The notes under the pieces: generated by a model
The model's database searches: none
The model's input: the letters and a program-made list of their open reading frames with translations, nothing else
What the model was told of the DNA's origin: nothing
Origin: Clostridium sp.
Lineage (GTDB): Bacteria; Bacillota; Clostridia; Oscillospirales; Ruminococcaceae
Reading direction: 5' to 3'
NCBI GenBank assembly: GCA_023664445.1
Contig: JAMPFN010000007.1
Coordinates: 1-64,000, forward strand
DNA length: 64,000 nt
Shown: positions 51,679 through 60,481 of the stretch, piece by piece
How positions within the stretch are numbered: position 1 is the first letter of the stretch
Layout of the letters: each line of letters begins with the position of its first letter
Translations under genes and position numbers: made by a program

Positions 51679-51712
51679 TACGCTTTTTGCTATGGCAGAA
51701 GCGTATTTTTTT
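51679..51712 (+). terminator. riboswitch terminator before cbiC
   Basis: TACGCTT (51679-51685) and AAGCGTA (51699-51705) form the stem; TTTTTTTAT follows. It lies about 105 bases after the aptamer and 20 bases before the cbiC start, as expected for a terminating switch. Confidence 0.75.
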
Positions 51713-51732
51713 ATATAAGGAATTTCAAAGCT

Positions 51733-52371
51733 ATGAATATTGAACATGTCAAACCCGACGATATTGAAAAACGCAGTATGGAAATTATTGAAAGCGAACT
51801 TGGGGACACTTCTCATCTGACAGATACTGAAAAAACAATAGTCAAACGCGTGATCCATACAACGGCAGATTTTGACTATCTGAAAAATCTGAAATTTTCG
51901 GAAAATGCCGCAGAAATCGGCTTACAGGCGTTGCTTACCGGTACTGTAATAATCACCGACACAAATATGTCCCTTTCAGGAATAAGCAAGCCCGCTTTAA
52001 AGGCTTTGGGCTGTCGTGCTTATTGCTTTACTGCCGACAGCGACGTTGCCGAATCCGCAAAAGCAAACGGTATTACCCGAGCCGTTGCCGCTGTCGATAA
52101 AGCGGCAAAGCTTTACGGTCAGCAAAAATTTATATACGCCGTCGGGAACGCTCCCACAGCTTTGATAAGGCTTCATGAGCTTATAACGCAGAAAAAGATA
52201 TCTCCTGCGCTGATAATCGGAGTACCCGTAGGCTTTGTAAATGTGGTATACTCAAAAGAACTTATCATGACGGATAATGTTCCATACATTGCGGCGGAAG
52301 GCAGAAAAGGCGGAAGTACTGTTGCGGCTGCGATATGCAACTCCTTGTTATACCAATTGTACAAGAGGTAG
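51733..52371 (+). CDS. cbiC: cobalt-precorrin-8 methylmutase
   Basis: 212-residue CbiC/CobH enzyme that moves the methyl group from C-11 to C-12 to give cobyrinate. IEKRSMEIIE, the VIHTTADFDY motif with the catalytic His, TDTNMSLSGI and VGNAPTAL are conserved; AEGRKGGSTVAAAICNSLL is the usual C-terminus. I chose ATG 51733, where homology begins; the frame continues upstream into the leader and terminator. It is the first gene of the operon. Confidence 0.94.
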   Translation: MNIEHVKPDDIEKRSMEIIESELGDTSHLTDTEKTIVKRVIHTTADFDYLKNLKFSENAAEIGLQALLTGTVIITDTNMSLSGISKPALKALGCRAYCFTADSDVAESAKANGITRAVAAVDKAAKLYGQQKFIYAVGNAPTALIRLHELITQKKISPALIIGVPVGFVNVVYSKELIMTDNVPYIAAEGRKGGSTVAAAICNSLLYQLYKR

Positions 52372-52376
52372 AATCA

Positions 52377-53516
52377 ATGCTTAACGAATTTGTATACCAC
52401 GGAAAAAGCAAGCTGAAATGCGGATTCACTACCGGAACTTGCGCGGCGGCGGCAGCAAAAGCGGCGGTTGAAATGCTGCTTTCAGGAGATAAAATAACCA
52501 ATACAAAATTGGTTGCTCCAAAAGGAACGGAACTGATCCTGCCCATAACAAATACAGAGATTGCAAAGCAGTATGTTTTATGCGGAGTAATAAAGGACAG
52601 CGGCGACGATCCGGATATTACCAACGGCATTCTTATCTGCTGCACGGCAGAAAAAATAAAATACGATATCGAGATAAAAGGCGGCGAAGGTATCGGGATC
52701 GTAACCAAAGCGGGTCTTGACCAACCCGTGGGAGAATGGGCGATAAACAGCGTTCCGAGAAAAATGATAAGATCGGCAGTATCTGAGATCTGCGAAAAAT
52801 ACGATTATTACGGCGGTATCAGAATTACCGTTTCCGCTCCCGACGGAAAAAATATTGCCGGAAGGACCTACAATCCGAGAATGGGAATAAAGGGCGGGAT
52901 ATCTATTATAGGTACAACGGGAATTATAGAGCCTATGAGCAATTCGGCAATTATTGAAACGATCCGCACCGAACAGAAAATTCGCAAGGCTGAAGGACGG
53001 AAAAATCTGCTTCTTACCATAGGCAATTACAGCGAGGATTATCTTGTAAAAATCCTTCCGTTTATGAATTCTCAAAGCGTAATATGCAGTAATTTTATAG
53101 GGGAAGCCATTGATATCGCTCTTGAACTCGGTTTTGATTCAGTACTTATTTTAGGGCATATCGGCAAGCTGGTAAAGCTTGGTGCAGGGATAATGAACAC
53201 ACACTCCGCACAGGCTGACGGAAGAATGGACGTACTTGTCACCTGCGGAGTCCTTGCTGATACCGGCATAAAAACGCTGAAAAAAATCCCCGAATGCGCT
53301 GCAGCCGACGCAGCTCTCGGTTTGCTTGAAAGCGACGGAGTTCTCGAAAAAACAATGGAAATTTTAATGCGGCGTATTCAATATTATCTTGACGCAAAGG
53401 CAAAGGGAGATATTCTTATTGGAGCTATGACCTTTTCGTATAAGTTCGGGATTCTCGGAAAAACAAATTCTGCCGATGAAATAATCAGTCGGCTTACGGA
53501 GGAATATAATGGTTAA
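52377..53516 (+). CDS. cbiD: cobalt-precorrin-5B C1-methyltransferase
   Basis: 379-residue CbiD, which methylates C-1 with S-adenosylmethionine in the anaerobic route and is a marker for it. The GFTTGTCAAAAAKAA start, GDDPDITNG and GIGIVTKAGLDQPVGE are family motifs. I chose ATG 52377, six bases after the cbiC stop, with AGAGGT upstream. Confidence 0.95.
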   Translation: MLNEFVYHGKSKLKCGFTTGTCAAAAAKAAVEMLLSGDKITNTKLVAPKGTELILPITNTEIAKQYVLCGVIKDSGDDPDITNGILICCTAEKIKYDIEIKGGEGIGIVTKAGLDQPVGEWAINSVPRKMIRSAVSEICEKYDYYGGIRITVSAPDGKNIAGRTYNPRMGIKGGISIIGTTGIIEPMSNSAIIETIRTEQKIRKAEGRKNLLLTIGNYSEDYLVKILPFMNSQSVICSNFIGEAIDIALELGFDSVLILGHIGKLVKLGAGIMNTHSAQADGRMDVLVTCGVLADTGIKTLKKIPECAAADAALGLLESDGVLEKTMEILMRRIQYYLDAKAKGDILIGAMTFSYKFGILGKTNSADEIISRLTEEYNG

Positions 53517-54264
53517 TTTCGTTGGCGCAGGCTGCGGAGCGGCTGACCTGATAACAGTCCGCGGAATGAAGCTTTTGCAGCAGGCGGACGTTATAATTTA
53601 TGCAGGATCTTTGGTAAATCCGCAGCTTCTCGAATATGCAAATGAAAACTGTAAAATCTACAACAGCGCATATATGACCCTTGACGAAGTGATAGAAATT
53701 ATGAGATCTGCCGAAGCGCAGGGCAAGATGACCGTCAGGCTTCATACAGGCGATCCGTGTCTGTACGGCGCGGTTCGCGAGCAGTTCGACAGGCTGAACA
53801 GTCTTGGAATACCGTTTGAGATTTGCCCGGGAGTAAGCTCCTTTTGCGGAGCGGCGGCATCTCTTAAAGCGGAATATACTCTGCCCGACGTGTCGCAAAC
53901 GGTCATCATTACACGCATGGAGGGGCGCACCGCCGTACCTGAAAAGGAAAAAATCAGTCTTCTTGCAGGGCATAATGCGACAATGGTAATTTTTTTGAGT
54001 ACGGGACTTCTAAGGGAGCTTTCAGCAGAGCTTCAAAAGGGCGGATATTCCCCCGATACTCCTGCGGCGATCGTGTATAAGGCAAGCTGGAATGATGAAA
54101 AAATATGCCGATGTACTGTGGATTCGCTTGCGGAAACCGCTGAAAAAAATGATATAAAAAAAACTGCGCTTATATGCGTCGGAAATTTTCTCGGCAGTAA
54201 TTATTCGCTGTCAAAGCTTTATGACAAGGAATTTGAAACAGGTTTCAGAAAGGCTTCAAAATGA
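53509..54264 (+). CDS. cbiF: cobalt-precorrin-4 C11-methyltransferase
   Basis: 251-residue SAM-dependent tetrapyrrole methylase (CbiF/CobM). VNFVGAGCGAADLITVRG is the first conserved loop, and LHTGDPCLYGAV and PGVSSFCGAAASL are the family's other signatures. GGAGG precedes ATG 53509, and the gene overlaps cbiD by eight bases. Confidence 0.95.
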   Translation: MVNFVGAGCGAADLITVRGMKLLQQADVIIYAGSLVNPQLLEYANENCKIYNSAYMTLDEVIEIMRSAEAQGKMTVRLHTGDPCLYGAVREQFDRLNSLGIPFEICPGVSSFCGAAASLKAEYTLPDVSQTVIITRMEGRTAVPEKEKISLLAGHNATMVIFLSTGLLRELSAELQKGGYSPDTPAAIVYKASWNDEKICRCTVDSLAETAEKNDIKKTALICVGNFLGSNYSLSKLYDKEFETGFRKASK

Positions 54265-55289
54265 GATCAGCAATAATTTCAGTAACAAAAAACGGTACGG
54301 CAATTTCAGAAAAAATCGCATTTTCATTAAAAAACGACCATGAATGCATTCAGTATGCTTTTGGAAAATATGCAAACGAAAATACTGTTTCTTTTGCAAA
54401 ACTCGGCAGTCTTGTTTCGGATATTTTCAGTAAATACGACGCGCTTGTATTTATCTGCGCCTGCGGAATTGCGGTAAGAACTATTGCTCCGTTTGTTTGC
54501 TCGAAGCTTACCGACCCGGCAGTAATTGTAATAGATGAACAAGGAAAATTTGCGGTTTCCCTGTTATCGGGACATATCGGCAAAGCAAATGCGCTTACGC
54601 AAAAAATCGCCGATATATCGGGGGCGATCCCCGTTATTACAACGGCTACCGACATCGGAAAAAAATTCTCTCCCGACAGTTTTGCTTTAGCAAATGATCT
54701 TCATATCTGCGAAACGGATATGGCAAAGGAAATTGCAGCCGCTGTGCTAAACAATGAAAAAATCGGTATTTACAGCGATTATCCTATTGAGAATCTACCT
54801 GAATGCTTTTCGGAAAATAGTGAGATCGGCATAAGTATTTCTGAAAATTTTTCAAATAGTCCGTTCAAAAAAACGCTTCATCTTGTGCCGAAAAATATTG
54901 TTATGGGTATCGGCTGCAAGCGTAATACAGATGCGGATAAGCTGGAGGATTTCATTCTGAAAAATCTTGAAAAATATAATATTCCGATATGGCGTGTGCG
55001 GTCGATCAATACTATAGATCTGAAAAAGTATGAAGCCGCAATTTGCGAATTTGCCGAAAAATACGATATTCCCTTGAAAACCTTTTCAGCAGACGAATTA
55101 ACGGCTGTTGACGGCGATTTCAGCAGTTCGGAATTTGTATTAAAAACCGCGGGAACAGATAACGTTTGCGAACGAAGCGCCTGCGCAGACAGCGGAATAC
55201 TTTTTGCACCGAAATACGCCGAAAACGGCATGACCTTTGCCCTTTCTGAACTTTCGGTACAGATAGATTTTGAGAACCTGTCCACATAG
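54261..55289 (+). CDS. cbiG: cobalt-precorrin-5A hydrolase
   Basis: 342-residue CbiG, which opens the delta-lactone ring and releases acetaldehyde. The N-terminal half has FICACGIAVRTIAP and LLSGHIGKANALTQ; the C-terminal half has MGIGCKRNT and LKTFSADEL. It overlaps cbiF by ATGA. The last residues (ENLST) and the stop codon lie inside a family B element that begins at 55273, so the end has been rewritten by the repeat, though conserved parts are intact. Confidence 0.93.
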   Translation: MRSAIISVTKNGTAISEKIAFSLKNDHECIQYAFGKYANENTVSFAKLGSLVSDIFSKYDALVFICACGIAVRTIAPFVCSKLTDPAVIVIDEQGKFAVSLLSGHIGKANALTQKIADISGAIPVITTATDIGKKFSPDSFALANDLHICETDMAKEIAAAVLNNEKIGIYSDYPIENLPECFSENSEIGISISENFSNSPFKKTLHLVPKNIVMGIGCKRNTDADKLEDFILKNLEKYNIPIWRVRSINTIDLKKYEAAICEFAEKYDIPLKTFSADELTAVDGDFSSSEFVLKTAGTDNVCERSACADSGILFAPKYAENGMTFALSELSVQIDFENLST

Positions 55290-55436
55290 GCATATGCACA
55301 CGTCTTTTTGGCAAATTTCCCTGATAAACTTCGTTGATTTTTCTTGCCATACGCGAGTATGCCTGCAAAAAATCGCCTTGTTTTCAGAAAAATTACGCAC
55401 AAAAATCCGCATACATTTCCTATGTGGACAGGTTCT
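55273..55436. repeat. family B element between cbiG and cbiH
   Basis: The arms AGAACCTGTCCACATAGG and CCTATGTGGACAGGTTCT are perfect complements over 18 bases. The apex is ATAC-GCGA-GTAT (55349-55360). It interrupts an otherwise overlapping operon, lies in the sense orientation and supplies the cbiG stop codon. AAAAGGAG for cbiH follows directly. Confidence 0.85.
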
Positions 55437-55450
55437 GAAAAGGAGATTTT

Positions 55451-56179
55451 ATGAAGCTTTATATTGTGGGATTCGGCGCAGGCAATTTTGAAGGCATGAC
55501 GATCGCGGCAGAAAAAACCATTGCAGCAAGCGATATAGTCGTTGGATATACGGTATATGCGGAGTTGATAAAACAATATTTTCCCGACAAAACATACGTA
55601 ACAACTCCCATGCGCAGGGAGCGTGAACGGGTTATTTTCGCGTTTGAAAAAGCCGACGAAGGCAATACCGTATCCTTGATATGCAGCGGCGACAGCGGAG
55701 TATACGGTATGGCAGGGCTTGCGTTGGAGCTGTCTGAAAATTATCCCGAAATCGATATCGAAATTATTCCCGGCGTAACGGCTGCGCTCAGCGGCGGAGC
55801 AGTTCTCGGCGCGCCGCTTACCAATGATTTTGCGGTAATAAGCCTGTCCGATCTGCTTACTCCGTGGGAGAAGATAGAAAAGCGGCTGGAATGTGCGGCT
55901 ATGGGGGATTTTTCAATTGCAATTTATAATCCGTCCTCTAAAAAACGCGCGGATCATCTCAAAAAAGCCTGTGAAATACTTTTGAAATACAAAGATAAAA
56001 ATACCGTCTGCGGATATGTGAAAAATATCGGCAGGAACGGCGAAGAAAGTTATGTCACCACGCTTGAAAAGCTGCAAAATATCAGCGTGGATATGTTTAC
56101 GACCGTCTTTATCGGCAGTAGCGAAACAAGAATGATCAACGGAAAAATGGTCACTCCGAGAGGTTATAAAAATGTATAA
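55451..56179 (+). CDS. cbiH: cobalt-precorrin-3 C17-methyltransferase
   Basis: 242-residue CbiH/CobJ, which methylates C-17 with ring contraction. VGFGAGNFEGMTIAAEK, DIVVGYTVYAELI, CSGDSGVYGMAGLALEL and PGVTAALSGGAVLGAPL are typical. GGAG lies seven bases before ATG 55451. The iron-sulphur extension of some CobJ-type proteins is absent. Confidence 0.95.
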   Translation: MKLYIVGFGAGNFEGMTIAAEKTIAASDIVVGYTVYAELIKQYFPDKTYVTTPMRRERERVIFAFEKADEGNTVSLICSGDSGVYGMAGLALELSENYPEIDIEIIPGVTAALSGGAVLGAPLTNDFAVISLSDLLTPWEKIEKRLECAAMGDFSIAIYNPSSKKRADHLKKACEILLKYKDKNTVCGYVKNIGRNGEESYVTTLEKLQNISVDMFTTVFIGSSETRMINGKMVTPRGYKNV

Positions 56180-58103
56180 AATACTTATTTTCGGCGGTAC
56201 GTCCGAGGGTCGGCTGTTGGCACAGTTTTGCGCTGAAAATCATATTCACGCCTATGTCAGCGTAACGACCGAATATGGTGCAAGGCTTATTGGTAAATCC
56301 GAATTTATCCGTATTCTTACAGGAAAAATGGACTTTACTGCAATCAGCGAATTTGTTAGATCCCACGAAATTGAAACAGTGATCGATGCAACTCACCCGT
56401 ACGCCGAGGAAGCTACTAAAAATATTAAAAAAGCCTGTGACTTGCTTTCTGCAAAGTATTACCGCATTATTCGCAAGCCGGAAAAAGCGGTGGAAAATGC
56501 AAAGTATTTTGATACTATTCACGATATGGTTTCGTATCTTAATACAACGGAGGGAAATATTCTCATTACAACAGGCAGCAAAAATCTGAAAGAATTTTGC
56601 GGTATTAAAAATTACCCAAACCGCTGCATTGCAAGGATTCTGCCGTTGCCTGAAATAATAGAGCAATGCGATGAGATCGGATTTGCCAAAAATAATATTA
56701 TTGCCGAAAAAGGTCCGTTTACGGTCAAGCAGAATGAACGGCATATAAGAAAATTCAATATCCGATTTCTTGTTACTAAGGACAGCGGAAGCGCAGGCTG
56801 TTTTATTGAAAAGGTAGAAGCGGCACAAAAAAATAATGCGGAAATTCTGATTTTGAAACGTCCGCAGGAAAAGGGAATTTACCTCGATACTATGGAAAAT
56901 ATCATGATAGGAAAACAAGTCGGCATAATCGGTATCGGCATGAACCGGAAAAATACCTTAACCAATTCGGCTCTTGAAGCCATAAAAAATGCAGACGCGC
57001 TTATCGGCGCAAAACGAATGACAGAGCCGTTTTCCGATATGGGCAAACCTGTTCTTGTATCATACGATCTCAAGGAAATATCAGAATTTATCCGCAAAAG
57101 TAATTATGATAAATACGCGGTTCTCATGTCAGGGGACTGCGGATTTTTCAGCGGCGGCGAAAAGATCCTGCCGCTTCTTTCGGACTGTAAAACAGAAGTA
57201 ATATGCGGAATTTCTTCTCCCGTTTATTTAAGTTCTAAAATAAATATCCCCTGGTCGGACTGGCATTTTACAAGCCTGCACGGTACAGACGCAAATATTG
57301 TCCGCAATGTCTGCGCTCACGAAAAAACTTTTTTCCTGCTTGGCGGAAAAGTGAATGCCGCTGAAATATGCCGCCGGCTTTGCGAATACGGCTTGCATGA
57401 AACTGAAATTTACATCGGTGAAAATTTAGCGTATGACAATGAAAAAATCACATATGGAAATGCAAAGGATCTATGCGGTATTCAAACTGCCAATCTTTCG
57501 GTTATGCTTGTTGTCAACAAAAATTATGAAAAGCTGAAAAGAATCGGAATCCCCGACCATGAATTTATCCGCAGCAGCGTTCCCATGACTAAATCGGAAA
57601 TACGCTCCGTTTGCATATCAAAGCTTGAAATTGAAAATGACAGTATTTGTTGGGATATTGGCAGCGGCAGCGGCTCGGTATCTGTTGAAATGGCTGTCCA
57701 ATGCACCGACGGAAAGGTTTATTCCGTTGATAAATCGGAAAATGCGATAGAGCTTACTAAACAGAACAGCCGTAAATTCGGCTGCGACAATATAATTACT
57801 ATTCATGATAACGCTGAAAATATTATGCAGGATCTTCCCGATCCTGATCGCGTATTTATCGGCGGTTCGGGAGGACATCTTGCCGAGATAATAAAAACCG
57901 TATACAAAAAAAATCCCAATGCCGTAATTGCAGTTACCGCTGTTACTCTTGAAACCTTAGAACGATCGGTAAAAATTTTTGATAAACTCGGAATATCAAG
58001 CGAAATAACCCAAATAGCTGTGACACGCACGAAAAAAGTCGGAGCGCATACCATGCTGACAGCTGAAAATCCCGTATTTATCACTAAGGGCGGTACAAAA
58101 TGA
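56172..58103 (+). CDS. fused CbiJ-CbiE-CbiT: precorrin-6A reductase and precorrin-7/8 methyltransferases
   Basis: 643 residues covering three steps. Residues 1-245 are CbiJ/CobK (ILIFGGTSEGRLLAQ, DATHPYAEEATKN), the NAD(P)H-dependent reductase. Residues 250-450 are CbiE (VGIIGIGMNRKNTLT, LMSGDCGFFSGGEK), the C-5 methylase. Residues 458-643 are CbiT (PMTKSEIRSV, CWDIGSGSGSVSVEMA, VFIGGSGGHL), which methylates C-15 and decarboxylates. CbiE-CbiT fusion (CobL) is well known; adding CbiJ at the N-terminus is less usual. The frame is unbroken. It overlaps cbiH by eight bases. Confidence 0.93.
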   Translation: MYKILIFGGTSEGRLLAQFCAENHIHAYVSVTTEYGARLIGKSEFIRILTGKMDFTAISEFVRSHEIETVIDATHPYAEEATKNIKKACDLLSAKYYRIIRKPEKAVENAKYFDTIHDMVSYLNTTEGNILITTGSKNLKEFCGIKNYPNRCIARILPLPEIIEQCDEIGFAKNNIIAEKGPFTVKQNERHIRKFNIRFLVTKDSGSAGCFIEKVEAAQKNNAEILILKRPQEKGIYLDTMENIMIGKQVGIIGIGMNRKNTLTNSALEAIKNADALIGAKRMTEPFSDMGKPVLVSYDLKEISEFIRKSNYDKYAVLMSGDCGFFSGGEKILPLLSDCKTEVICGISSPVYLSSKINIPWSDWHFTSLHGTDANIVRNVCAHEKTFFLLGGKVNAAEICRRLCEYGLHETEIYIGENLAYDNEKITYGNAKDLCGIQTANLSVMLVVNKNYEKLKRIGIPDHEFIRSSVPMTKSEIRSVCISKLEIENDSICWDIGSGSGSVSVEMAVQCTDGKVYSVDKSENAIELTKQNSRKFGCDNIITIHDNAENIMQDLPDPDRVFIGGSGGHLAEIIKTVYKKNPNAVIAVTAVTLETLERSVKIFDKLGISSEITQIAVTRTKKVGAHTMLTAENPVFITKGGTK

Positions 58104-59446
58104 AAAGAATAATGATCGCCGGCGCTCACAGCGGCTGCGGAAAAACTACCGTGACCTGCGCAGTATTGCAGGCGCTTGTGAATCGTCAGATGAAAGTATC
58201 GTCTTTCAAATGCGGTCCTGACTACATAGATCCTATGTTTCACAGCAAAATCACGAACATTCCCTCATATAATCTTGACCGCAGATTCTGTGATAAAAAC
58301 AGGCTTGATCAGCTTCTTTATGAACGTCAGACCGAAATTTCTGTGATCGAGGGAGTTATGGGATTTTATGACGGATACGATCTTGAAAGTTCATCCTGCG
58401 GAGTTTCGCTCGATACTCAGACCCCTGCCGTTATCGTTATCGACTGCAAGGGAATGAGCCTTTCTATCGGAGCGGTCATGCGCGGATTTCTTGATTTCCG
58501 ACAAAATAATATAATCGGATTTATTTTCAACCGTCTTCCCGAAAGTCTTGTTAAACAGACAGAAAATCTTTGCAGAGAGCTTGGAACGGAATATCTCGGG
58601 CGTATGCCGATATGCGCCGGATCGGTTATTGAAAACCGTCATCTTGGACTTGTAACGGCTGATGAAATTGATAATATAAAAGAAAAAATGCAGCTGCTTG
58701 CAAGGCTTGCCGAGGAGCATATAAGGCTTGACCGTCTGATTGAAATTTCCGACACCGCCCCCGAAATAAAAGCGGCGTTTAATAATATTACTCCGCTTAC
58801 AGGTGATAGCTTGCGTATAGCCGCTGCACGTGACAATGCGTTTTGCTTTTACTATGAGGAAAGCTTTGAATTGCTCCGAAGTCTTGGCTGTGAAATTGTG
58901 GATTTTTCTCCGCTGAATGATGAAAAGCTGCCCGAAAATGTCTGCGGCTTATTAATAGGCGGCGGATATCCCGAACTGTATGCAAAAAGGCTGTCCCAAA
59001 ACAAAAGCATGCTCGATTCCGTAAAAACGGCTGTAAATTCGGGAATTCCCACAATTGCGGAATGTGGAGGGTTTATGTATTTATGCCGTGAACTGACCGA
59101 TAAAAACAACAATACATATAAAATGACAGGCGTTTTAAACGGAAGCTGCTATCCGACAAAAAAACTTCGGCGTTTCGGGTATGCGGAGCTGACTTCTCTT
59201 TGCGGCAATCTTCTTTGTGATAAGGGCGAAAAAATAACGGCTCACGAATTTCACTACTGGGACTGCACCGACTGCGGAAACACATTTCACGCAAAGCGCA
59301 GCAGAAACCGCAAGGATCTTTGCGTTCATTCAACGGAGTCGCTGTACGCGGGATTTCCTCATCTGTATCTGTACGGCGCTCCCGAAATTGCAGAAAGATT
59401 TGTAAAAAAGTGTATGGAGTATTGTGAAAATGAAAAGAACCGATAA
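58100..59446 (+). CDS. cbiA: cobyrinate a,c-diamide synthase
   Basis: 448-residue CbiA, which amidates the a and c side chains using ATP and glutamine. The N-terminal ATPase loop is IAGAHSGCGKTTVT, followed by KCGPDYIDPMFH. The C-terminal glutaminase domain has LLIGGGYPEL and the Cys in IAECGGFMYL; AHEFHYWDC is the conserved His region. It overlaps its neighbours on both sides (ATGA with the J/E/T gene). Confidence 0.95.
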   Translation: MKRIMIAGAHSGCGKTTVTCAVLQALVNRQMKVSSFKCGPDYIDPMFHSKITNIPSYNLDRRFCDKNRLDQLLYERQTEISVIEGVMGFYDGYDLESSSCGVSLDTQTPAVIVIDCKGMSLSIGAVMRGFLDFRQNNIIGFIFNRLPESLVKQTENLCRELGTEYLGRMPICAGSVIENRHLGLVTADEIDNIKEKMQLLARLAEEHIRLDRLIEISDTAPEIKAAFNNITPLTGDSLRIAAARDNAFCFYYEESFELLRSLGCEIVDFSPLNDEKLPENVCGLLIGGGYPELYAKRLSQNKSMLDSVKTAVNSGIPTIAECGGFMYLCRELTDKNNNTYKMTGVLNGSCYPTKKLRRFGYAELTSLCGNLLCDKGEKITAHEFHYWDCTDCGNTFHAKRSRNRKDLCVHSTESLYAGFPHLYLYGAPEIAERFVKKCMEYCENEKNR

Positions 59447-60476
59447 AATCTTACCTCTTAATGAAAATGCGATACGGCAGGCACGGCAACGCTGGAACAG
59501 TATCGGAAAGCCATTGCACAGCCTTGGACTCCTTGAGGATTCCATAATAAAAATCGCTGGGATTATCGGCAGCTCTGATGTAAAGATAAATAAAAGATGC
59601 GCAGTTGTTTTCTGCGCTGACAACGGCGTTGTGCGCGAGGGCGTTACCCAGACAGACAGCAGCGTTACCATGACCGTTGCGGAAGCGATAGCATCGGGAG
59701 CTTCAAGCATCAACCGTTTGGCGCAGACCTTTAATGCGGAGGTCATCCCTGTTGATATCGGAATGAATACCGACAGCAGAGCCGAAAAAATTTTAAACCG
59801 TAAAATCGCATTCGGAACTAAAAACATCGCTGACGGCTCTGCAATGACTCGTAAGCAGGCTGCTGAAGCAATTTCTATGGGAATAGATATTGCTAAGGAA
59901 TGCGCCGAAAAGGGGTATGATATTCTTGTCACAGGAGAAATGGGCATTGGCAATACGACCACATCGTCGGCGATCGCGTCCGTTTTGCTGAACACATCGC
60001 CCGAGAGCGTGACAGGACGTGGCGCAGGACTTGACAATGAAAAATTAAAGCGTAAGATCGAGGTCATAAAGCGTGCTGTTGATATAAACAAACCGTACGC
60101 TGACGACGCTCTTGACGTGCTTTCAAAATTGGGAGGATTTGATATCGCAGGAATGACGGGACTTTTTCTCGGCGGTGCAATTTACAGAATACCTGTTGTC
60201 ATTGACGGTTTTATTTCGGCAGTTGCCGCCGCTCTTGCAGTTAAAATTGCTCCTTTGGCGCGTGATCATATGCTATGCTCCCATGTTTCCGCCGAACCGG
60301 CAGGAATAAAAATTCTACGGCATATCGGCTTAAAGCCGATTATTACCGCAGGGCTTTGCCTCGGAGAAGGAACGGGCGGAATAATGCTTCTGCCGCTGCT
60401 GGACGGAGCATTGTCAGTCTACCGCTCCGCCCATAGCTTCAATGAACTGAAAATAAAACAGTATGAGGAATATTAA
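59430..60476 (+). CDS. cobT: nicotinate-nucleotide--dimethylbenzimidazole phosphoribosyltransferase
   Basis: 348-residue CobT, which activates the lower-ligand base by making alpha-ribazole phosphate. FCADNGVVREGVTQTDSSVT, VDIGMN, GEMGIGNTTTSSA and a C-terminal GEGTGG motif are present; the conserved catalytic Glu is probably in CLGEGTGG. I chose ATG 59430, ten bases after GGAG; a GTG at 59424 is closer than usual. It overlaps cbiA by 17 bases. Confidence 0.94.
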   Translation: MKRTDKILPLNENAIRQARQRWNSIGKPLHSLGLLEDSIIKIAGIIGSSDVKINKRCAVVFCADNGVVREGVTQTDSSVTMTVAEAIASGASSINRLAQTFNAEVIPVDIGMNTDSRAEKILNRKIAFGTKNIADGSAMTRKQAAEAISMGIDIAKECAEKGYDILVTGEMGIGNTTTSSAIASVLLNTSPESVTGRGAGLDNEKLKRKIEVIKRAVDINKPYADDALDVLSKLGGFDIAGMTGLFLGGAIYRIPVVIDGFISAVAAALAVKIAPLARDHMLCSHVSAEPAGIKILRHIGLKPIITAGLCLGEGTGGIMLLPLLDGALSVYRSAHSFNELKIKQYEEY

Positions 60477-60481
60477 CAATC

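Noticed and set aside
51604-51732. upstream extension of cbiC
   Set aside because: The frame is open, but this part holds the riboswitch terminator and has no similarity to CbiC.
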